Origin: QHWK01 sp035315685
GTDB lineage: Bacteria > Acidobacteriota > Vicinamibacteria > Vicinamibacterales > CAVVIG01
NCBI GenBank assembly: GCA_035315685.1
Contig: DATFXR010000050.1
Span: 1 to 9,658, forward strand
DNA: 9,658 nt
Direction of reading: 5' to 3'
In this document: piece by piece, positions 1 through 5,152 of the stretch
How the letters are laid out: each line of letters opens with the position of its first letter
How positions within the stretch are numbered: position 1 is the first letter of the stretch
Position numbers and translations under genes: made by a program
Notes under the pieces: model-generated
Database searches by the model: none
Told to the model about the DNA's origin: nothing
Seen by the model: only the letters and a program-made list of their open reading frames with translations

Positions 1-579
1 CGGCGCCGCCGATTGGCGCAGGCCGGCCAGTGCGCTCTGATAACAGACGAGCGCTTCCTCGAACCGGTCCTGACGGAAATAGATGTTGCCGGCGTTGCTC
101 TCGAGGCGGGCCAGCCGCGGCTGGTCGCCGTGCCGTTCGAAGACGGTGCGTGCGCGGGCCGCGCGCGCGAACGCCTCCTCGTACTCGCCGCAGTAGATGA
201 GCGGCTGCAGCGATCCGCTGTCGGTGATCGCGACTTCGATCTCCGCGCCGATCGACGTGAAGGTCTGCGCGGCCTCGGCATACCGCGCGAGTGCGGCGCG
301 GTAGCGTCCGCCGAGCGACTGGATGTGTCCCTGCGCGCGCAGCGCGCGGGCGCGCGCGTGCGGATCGCCGACCCGCTGCGCGAGCCACGAGGCCGCGCGG
401 GCCAGGCGGCGGGCTTCCTCCAGGCTCGATCGCGCCCGACGTGGCACCTCGTCCGCGAGGTGAATCACCAGTTCGGGGCTGACGCGGACGCCGAGACGCT
501 TGACCGCCGCGAGCGGCTGCGGCGCCCGTGTGACCCGCTCGAAGAGGCGGCCGCCGGTGGTTTGATCCAGCGCGGCCAC
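1..579 (-). CDS. TPR-repeat protein, N-terminal part (runs off window edge); possible CHAT-type protein
   Basis: This frame is open from a GTG at 579 to the window edge, giving 193 codons without a stop, so the gene is truncated at its 3' end by the window. The start lies 1 base after the stop of the sigma-factor gene; the nearest in-frame upstream stop is about 35 bases higher, so no longer start is plausible. No good Shine-Dalgarno is seen, which fits translational coupling. Residues about 74-189 form helical TPR-like repeats; the clearest is about 156-189, with the N-A-G-N-I-Y-F and F-E-E-A-L-V-C-Y signature. TPR proteins are protein-interaction scaffolds. From family knowledge, TPR proteins encoded directly after a sigma factor in Acidobacteriota often carry a C-terminal CHAT (caspase-like) domain; that part would lie outside the window, so the CHAT assignment is only inference. 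There is no obvious N-terminal signal peptide, so a cytoplasmic location is likely. Confidence 0.8.
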   Translation of the reverse strand, partial: MAALDQTTGGRLFERVTRAPQPLAAVKRLGVRVSPELVIHLADEVPRRARSSLEEARRLARAASWLAQRVGDPHARARALRAQGHIQSLGGRYRAALARYAEAAQTFTSIGAEIEVAITDSGSLQPLIYCGEYEEAFARAARARTVFERHGDQPRLARLESNAGNIYFRQDRFEEALVCYQSALAGLRQSAAP

Positions 580-580
580 G

Positions 581-1156
581 TCAGAATCCGGATGCCTTGA
601 GGTTGGCGCGCAGCTTCTTCAGACAGCGCCCGCGGATGAAGCCGATCGACCCGGTCGCCAGGCCCAGCCGCCGCGCCACTTCGTCGTAGGGCAGCGGCGG
701 CTGTTCGTAGAACAGCAGTCGCACCAGCTCACGACAGCGCTCAGGCAGGACGGCGATCGCTTCGCGCAGGCATTGCTCGCGTTGCACCTGCTCGAGCAGA
801 TCCTCACCGTTGCCGTCGGCGCTGGCCACGTCGTGCGCGGCGGTTTCCTGCGGCCACTGCGACTCGCGTCGTGCGCGCAGCTTCCACTGCAGCGTCTTGT
901 GGCGCGTGACGCGGATCAACCACGGCCGCAGGGCCTCGTGCCGCCGGAGCCGCGGCAGCTCTGCGATCAGCGCGGTGCACACCGCCTGGAAGATGTCGGC
1001 CGCGTCCTCCGGTTGCGCGCCGTATTTGATCGGAATCGAGTAAATCAGCCGCTTGTACTTGCTCATCACAGCCGACCAGGCGGCCGGGTCGCCGTCGAGG
1101 CAGCTCCGGACCAGCACCGCGTCGGCCATGCCCTCGTCGAGTGCGTTCCACGTCAC
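581..1156 (-). CDS. ECF-like sigma-70 family RNA polymerase sigma factor
   Basis: The 191-residue product has the two-domain layout of a small sigma-70 factor. Region 2 lies at about residues 16-95, with the D-x-A-A-D-I-F-Q-A-V helix expected to bind core polymerase and the -10 element, and an R-P-W-L-I-R-V-T-R-H-K-T stretch. Region 4 lies at about 127-185, with the L-P-E-R-C-R-E-L segment and the helix-turn-helix Y-D-E-V-A-R-R-L-G-L followed by R-G-R-C-L-K-K-L-R. It would direct polymerase to a specific promoter set. The GTG start at 1156 is chosen because a GGAGG (plus-strand CCTCC at 1164-1168) lies 7 bases upstream; an ATG at 1129 lacks such a site and would lose 9 residues. The GTG overlaps the stop of the substrate-binding-protein gene (GTGA). 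No anti-sigma factor is visible; the TPR gene 1 base downstream is the candidate partner. Exact ECF group not assigned. Confidence 0.9.
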   Translation of the reverse strand: MTWNALDEGMADAVLVRSCLDGDPAAWSAVMSKYKRLIYSIPIKYGAQPEDAADIFQAVCTALIAELPRLRRHEALRPWLIRVTRHKTLQWKLRARRESQWPQETAAHDVASADGNGEDLLEQVQREQCLREAIAVLPERCRELVRLLFYEQPPLPYDEVARRLGLATGSIGFIRGRCLKKLRANLKASGF

Positions 1157-2913
1157 CGGCGTGCCTCCGTGGCGCGCCAGAACAGTTGCTCGGCATTCCA
1201 CAATGTGTAGTGATCCAGCACCGCGGGACGGAAGTTTCCAAGCCCGCGCTTCGCGGCGACGATGATGTTGGGGCTGACCAGCGGGACCAGCGGCAGCTTC
1301 TCCGCGACGATGGTCTGCACGCGATCGTACAGACGCTTGCGAGCGCCGGCGTCGAGCGTCGTCATCTGCTGCCGCATCAGGCGATCGATCTCGGCTTCCC
1401 ACGCTGTCGCCGGCGTCGTCTGCGCGGGGCGCCAGAGGTGCGTCGGCCCGCTCGAGAGCCACACGTTCATCTCGGGGTTCGGATCGACGTCGCCGTCGAC
1501 GAGCCGAAGCAGGCACGCCTCGTAGTCGTGCGACTCGAGGACCCGCGCGAGCACCGCGTTGAAGTCGAGTGCCGCGATCTGGACGCTGACGCCGAGCCGC
1601 CGCAGATCCTCCTGGATGATCGCCGCCATGTCGGTCAGCGCCGCGTTGCCGGCCGCGACCAGAATCGAGAACGAAACGGCGTTGCCGTGCGCATCGGTGA
1701 GCGTGCCGGCGCTGTTCTGCTTGAATCCGGCGTCGCGAAGCAGCGCCAGCGCGGCCGGCCGCGACGGCGGTGGATGGGCGATCGCGGTATTCGCCCACAG
1801 CCGATTGCCGGGCGTCACGTGCCCCCAGATCGGTGTCGCGCGGCCACGATAGGCGAGCCCCACCAGGCTCGCGCGATCGATCGCGAGCGATATCGCGCGC
1901 CTGAAACGCTCGTCGGCGAACCACGCCTGCTTGGCCCGCACGGCGGCCGGGGCTGGATCGTTCTGGTTGAAGAACAGGAAGTGATACTCGAGACCCGGTC
2001 CGAGATCGCGAAGCTCGTACGGGCCGTTCGCCTGATCGCGATCGAGCGTCGTCGCATGCTGCGAGCTCACGCGGTTCAGCACGTCGAGTTCGCCGGCGCG
2101 CAGGCGGATCACCTGCGCCTCTTCCGACGGCACGACGGCGAACGTCAGACGCGTGAGGTACGGCAGCCGGTTGTGCGCGCGATCCTGCTTCCAGTAGTCC
2201 GGGTTGCGGGCGAGCGCGATTTCTTCGCCGGGCCGGAACCGTTCGAGGCGGAACGGCCCGAGACCGACCAGATCGTCGGCCGGCGTGCTGATGCCCCACG
2301 CGTCGCCGAGCGCCCCGGCCTTCCACACCGCCTCGAGGCGATGGCGCGGCAGCATCGCCACGCTGTCGAAGAGCCGCTCGGCGCCGGCATACGGCGCCGG
2401 GAGGTCGACACCGATCGTCTCGCTGTCGATCTTTCGTACGGCGATCGGCCTGCCGTCGATCAACAGCAGGTCGCGCTGCGGGGAGTGCACGCGCTCGTCC
2501 AGATACGCGGCGAAGCTGAACACCACATCGTCGGCGTCAAATGGATGCCCGTCCGAGAAGCGCACGCCGCGGCGGAGATGCAGGACGTAGTGCAGGCCGT
2601 CGCCGGAGACGGTCCACGAGCGGGCGAGCGCCGGCTCCGTGCGCTGCGTCTCGCGATTGATGTGGATCAGGTCGGCGTGCATCCGCCAGATCACGTCTCT
2701 GGACGGCGCGTCGAGCGCGACGATCGGATTGAAGGTCTTCGGCTCGGTGCGCGCGGCGATCACCAGCGCGCCGCCGCTGCGGCCAACGTCGCCGTCGACG
2801 ATCATCGGATCCGCGGTGCCGGGCGATTGGACGACGACCGCGCGGATCCCCGCCGCTGAGCCGGCGGCGACGGCGGTGACGGCGAATGCGAACGCCAGTG
2901 CCCAGCGCCTCAT
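1153..2913 (-). CDS. Peptide/oligopeptide ABC transporter substrate-binding protein (SBP family 5, DppA/OppA-like)
   Basis: The 586-residue product begins with a Sec-type signal sequence (MRRW, then an Ala/Phe/Val-rich core to about residue 22). There is no lipobox cysteine, so it is probably a soluble periplasmic protein. The mature part matches the SBP_bac_5 layout: E-P-K-T-F-N-P near 57-63, a T-x-P-x-L-A-x-S-W-like segment (E-P-A-L-A-R-S-W, 93-100), L-R-R-G-V-R-F-S-D-G-H-P-F-D-A-D-D-V-V-F at 113-132, and G-P-F-R-L-E-R-F-x-P-G-E near 219-230 followed by A-R-N-P-D-Y-W. Family members bind peptides, sometimes other solutes such as nickel or sugars, and hand them to a DppBC-type permease. The length is within the family range. 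The ATG at 2913 is preceded by GGGAG at a 7-base spacing and overlaps the permease stop (ATGA). The frame continues 35 codons upstream of this ATG inside the permease gene, but only the chosen start gives a signal peptide. The ligand cannot be read from the sequence. Confidence 0.93.
   Translation of the reverse strand: MRRWALAFAFAVTAVAAGSAAGIRAVVVQSPGTADPMIVDGDVGRSGGALVIAARTEPKTFNPIVALDAPSRDVIWRMHADLIHINRETQRTEPALARSWTVSGDGLHYVLHLRRGVRFSDGHPFDADDVVFSFAAYLDERVHSPQRDLLLIDGRPIAVRKIDSETIGVDLPAPYAGAERLFDSVAMLPRHRLEAVWKAGALGDAWGISTPADDLVGLGPFRLERFRPGEEIALARNPDYWKQDRAHNRLPYLTRLTFAVVPSEEAQVIRLRAGELDVLNRVSSQHATTLDRDQANGPYELRDLGPGLEYHFLFFNQNDPAPAAVRAKQAWFADERFRRAISLAIDRASLVGLAYRGRATPIWGHVTPGNRLWANTAIAHPPPSRPAALALLRDAGFKQNSAGTLTDAHGNAVSFSILVAAGNAALTDMAAIIQEDLRRLGVSVQIAALDFNAVLARVLESHDYEACLLRLVDGDVDPNPEMNVWLSSGPTHLWRPAQTTPATAWEAEIDRLMRQQMTTLDAGARKRLYDRVQTIVAEKLPLVPLVSPNIIVAAKRGLGNFRPAVLDHYTLWNAEQLFWRATEARR
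1164..1168 (-). promoter_or_regulatory. Ribosome binding site deciding the sigma-factor GTG start
   Basis: On the minus strand this reads GGAGG, 7 bases before the GTG at 1156. It lies within the last codons of the substrate-binding-protein gene, so ribosomes finishing that gene can restart at once. It favours the GTG over the internal ATG at 1129. Confidence 0.8.
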
Positions 2914-3902
2914 CGCGTCACTCCCATCGTCAGCGCGCGGCGGTGAAGCGCGTCGGCAGTGGCGTGATAGAGGAGTGAGACGCCGACCAGCGCCGCCGCC
3001 GGCGCGGCAAGCCACCAATGGGCGACGCTGAGCTCCTGCCGGAGCATCGCGCCGATCATCGTTCCCCAGCTTGGTGTCGGCTCACCGATCCCGATGCCGA
3101 AGAACGACAGCGTGATCTCGGCAAGCGTGTACTGCGGGATCAGAATGCTCGCCTGGGTGAGCGCGACGCTGAAGGCTTCCGGCGCGACGTGCGATCGCAG
3201 CACCCGCGCCGGCGACGCCCCGGCTGCCGCCGCTGCGGCGACGAAATCGCGCGAACGGACGCTCGACACGACGCCGCGCACGAGTCGCGCCGGCCGCGCC
3301 CAACCGGCGATACCAATCACCAGGACGATCGCGAGCAGCGCACGGCCGGGATCGACCGTGAGCGGCAGCGCGGCGCGGATCGCCAGGAGCAGATACAGCC
3401 ACGGCAGCGCCATGAAGATATCCGAGGCGCCCATGATCGCCGTGTCGACCCAGCCGCCGAAGAAGCCGGCGACGCATCCGCACAGCACGCCGATTGTCAG
3501 CGCACACGCCGCCGCGAGCAGTCCGGCACCGAGCGAGATGCGGCCGCCGTAGAGCAGCCGTGAGAACTGATCGCGGCCGAGCGTGTCGGTGCCGAACAGG
3601 AAGATGGCCGCCGGAGGATCGACCGCGAACAGCCGGACGGACGAGGGCGCTTCGACGTCGCCCGAGGCGCGCGTGAAAAAACGGACCGGGTACGCGCGCG
3701 CCGCACCATCTGCACCGTTCGCGAGGACGAAAGGACGCAGATGAACGCGTCCCTCTCGATCGACGACGTGGATGCCCGTTGGCGGCGCGAGCGGATGCTC
3801 CCGATGCTGCGCCGTCGGATCGTACGGAGCCACAACGGGCGCCGAGAGGACGGCCAGATACGCGGCCGCTACGCCGATCGCCGGTCCAAGGCCGCTCGTC
3901 AC
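2910..3902 (-). CDS. ABC transporter permease, DppC/OppC-type, with extended periplasmic segment
   Basis: The 330-residue product has one N-terminal membrane segment (about 6-24) and a long periplasmic stretch to about residue 115. Five further hydrophobic segments follow in a BPD_transp_1 domain (about 122-325). Family marks are F-G-T-D-x-L-G-R-D-Q-F-S-R-L-L-Y-G-G-R-I-S-L at about 103-124, typical of DppC, and the EAA-type cytoplasmic loop at about 218-242 (F-V-A-A-A-A-A-A-G-A-S-P-A-R-V-L-R-S-H-V-A-P), which contacts the ATPase. The usual glutamate of the EAA motif is not conserved. The region between the first membrane segment and the GTD motif (about 28-103, including L-A-P-P-T-G-I-H) is longer than in E. 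coli DppC; similar insertions occur in other bacterial DppC homologues. The GTG start at 3902 overlaps the dppB-like stop (GTGA); the Shine-Dalgarno is weak, so coupling is likely. It would pair with the upstream permease to form the peptide channel. Confidence 0.92.
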   Translation of the reverse strand: MTSGLGPAIGVAAAYLAVLSAPVVAPYDPTAQHREHPLAPPTGIHVVDREGRVHLRPFVLANGADGAARAYPVRFFTRASGDVEAPSSVRLFAVDPPAAIFLFGTDTLGRDQFSRLLYGGRISLGAGLLAAACALTIGVLCGCVAGFFGGWVDTAIMGASDIFMALPWLYLLLAIRAALPLTVDPGRALLAIVLVIGIAGWARPARLVRGVVSSVRSRDFVAAAAAAGASPARVLRSHVAPEAFSVALTQASILIPQYTLAEITLSFFGIGIGEPTPSWGTMIGAMLRQELSVAHWWLAAPAAALVGVSLLYHATADALHRRALTMGVTR

Positions 3903-4882
3903 GCCGAAATCCGCGGGTCGATCGACCGAAGCAACAGGTCCGCGCAGCTGTTGCCGACGAGCAGCAGCGCGGTGGCGAGGACCACGCCGGCGAGGATCAC
4001 CTGCTCGTCGCGCGTGCGGACGGCGTCGAGGAGCAGCGGCCCCAGCCCGGGCCAGCTCATGACGACTTCCACCATCATCGACGCGCTGAAGAGCGCCGCA
4101 AACGACAGCCCGAAGAGCGACACGAGCGGATTGGCGGCCGCTCGCAAGGCGGATCGCCAGAGCCGCCGCCGGTACGGGATGCCGCGGGCAGCCGCGGCGA
4201 GCACATAGGGCGAGGCGAGCGCGTCGAGCAGGCTCGCGCGGACGTGGCGCACGAGCGGTGGCGCAGCGATCAGCGTGAGCGCGAGGACCGGCAGGAACGA
4301 ATGCCGGATGCGATCGGCGATCGCGGCGAAACCGGCCGCGTCGGCGCCGCCCGCGGCGCGCAGCCCCCCGGTCGGCAATACGCCCGACCGGGCGGCGACC
4401 AGAACCAGCACGATCGCGATCAGAAGATCCGGAACGGCGATGAGCGCGGTGGCGCCGGCAGCGACGATGCGGCCGTCCGTCGAGCGATCGCGCGCCGCCG
4501 TCCAGACGCCGAGCGGCAGCACGATGGTCCAGGTGACGATCAGCGCTGCGGCGACGAGCAGCAGCGAATTCACCGCGCGCTGCGCGACCAGCGGCGCGAT
4601 TGGCGCACGATACGCAATCGATCGCCCGAAATCGCCGTGCGCCGCCGACTGCAGCCACCGCGCATAGCGGACGAGCAGTGGGCGATCGAGCCCCTCGGCG
4701 TGCCGCAGCGCGGCGATCGCGTCGGGAGACAAGGTGCGCTCGAGTCTCGCTTCGCCGAACGCGTCGCCAGGGGCGAGCGCGGTGGCGGCGAACACGAGCC
4801 ACGAGACCACGACGAGCACGGCACCGGCGCGTACGACATGCCGAATGAACAGACTGCGCAGTGCAGCGGAACGAGCGCTCAT
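3899..4882 (-). CDS. ABC transporter permease, DppB/OppB-type
   Basis: The 327-residue product is the first gene of the operon. It has an N-terminal membrane segment (about 13-36) ending in the L-A-P-G-D motif (36-40) typical of DppB. A periplasmic segment follows with R-Y-x-x-W-L (72-77) and G-D-F-G-R-S (83-88), and then a BPD_transp_1 domain (about 100-322) with five more membrane segments. The EAA-type loop lies at about 219-253 (Y-V-L-A-A-A-A-R-G-I-P then several arginines). The domain carries S-W-P-G-L-G (276-281), also characteristic. It forms the heterodimeric inner-membrane channel with the DppC-like protein encoded next. The ATG at 4882 has no Shine-Dalgarno; the bases just upstream read CCTCCCC on the coding strand. 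The -10 box at 4901-4906 would start the transcript only about 12 bases before the ATG, consistent with a near-leaderless message. No ATPase gene accompanies it in this window. Confidence 0.93.
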   Translation of the reverse strand: MSARSAALRSLFIRHVVRAGAVLVVVSWLVFAATALAPGDAFGEARLERTLSPDAIAALRHAEGLDRPLLVRYARWLQSAAHGDFGRSIAYRAPIAPLVAQRAVNSLLLVAAALIVTWTIVLPLGVWTAARDRSTDGRIVAAGATALIAVPDLLIAIVLVLVAARSGVLPTGGLRAAGGADAAGFAAIADRIRHSFLPVLALTLIAAPPLVRHVRASLLDALASPYVLAAAARGIPYRRRLWRSALRAAANPLVSLFGLSFAALFSASMMVEVVMSWPGLGPLLLDAVRTRDEQVILAGVVLATALLLVGNSCADLLLRSIDPRISA

Positions 4883-4900
4883 GATAGGACGGGGAGGCTC

Positions 4901-4906
4901 AGTATA
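4901..4906 (-). promoter_or_regulatory. Candidate -10 box for the peptide-transporter operon
   Basis: On the minus strand this reads TATACT, matching TATAAT at five of six positions, in a locally AT-rich patch within otherwise GC-rich DNA. No convincing -35 hexamer lies 16-18 bases upstream. A start about 7 bases downstream would leave a leader of roughly 12 bases before the ATG at 4882. It could alternatively be a chance AT-rich match. Confidence 0.4.
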
Positions 4907-4948
4907 AACGTCGTGATCGAGAGAAATACGGAGATCTTGTGAAAGATT

Positions 4949-4958
4949 GCACGCGTGC
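4949..4958. promoter_or_regulatory. 10-base perfect palindrome in the divergent promoter region
   Basis: GCACGCGTGC is its own reverse complement. It lies about 45 bases upstream of the minus-strand -10 box and about 200 bases before the receptor start, a position where a shared regulator could bind. A second short inverted repeat (GAGAG-AA-CTCTC) lies at 4969-4980. In DNA this GC-rich, a 10-base palindrome can arise by chance. Confidence 0.25.
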
Positions 4959-5036
4959 GCGCCTGTGGGAGAGAACTCTCGCTAATGGGTGGAGAAAGTC
5001 CGCCGCGTGGCAGACAACGCTACATCGTTGGTGGAA

Positions 5037-5091
5037 TTGACAGTGCGGTGCCGCCGCCGTCGTTGCTTTTGCGCGAAGGCTGCGCTATCGT
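5037..5091 (+). promoter_or_regulatory. Weak promoter candidates upstream of the TonB-dependent receptor
   Basis: A perfect TTGACA stands at 5037-5042, but no recognisable -10 hexamer follows at 16-18 bases. A weaker pair, TTGCTT (5063-5068) and TATCGT (5086-5091), has an ideal 17-base spacing and would place the start about 55 bases before the gene. Neither is strong; the real promoter may use an alternative sigma factor. Confidence 0.25.
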
Positions 5092-5152
5092 CGCGGCTCC
5101 AACCCGACGCGTCTCTGCGATCAACTCGAAGGTCGAAGGTGGAGGAAGTGTC

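Noticed and set aside
13..600. Plus-strand open frame of 195 codons
   Set aside because: The opposite strand encodes TPR repeats continuous with the operon; the plus frame has no recognisable motif.
1157..2326. Long N-terminal extension of the sigma-factor frame
   Set aside because: The frame stays open upstream, but this part is an out-of-frame reading of the binding-protein gene. The GGAGG before the GTG at 1156 and the sigma region 2 boundary place the start there.
1141..2859. Long plus-strand open frame of 572 codons
   Set aside because: It is antisense to the substrate-binding-protein gene, is rich in Arg/His/Asp as expected from a GC-rich shadow frame, and shows no family motif.
3779..4942. 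Plus-strand open frame of 387 codons
   Set aside because: It lies opposite the two permease genes, which carry clear membrane segments and family motifs; the shadow frame has only charged, low-complexity composition.
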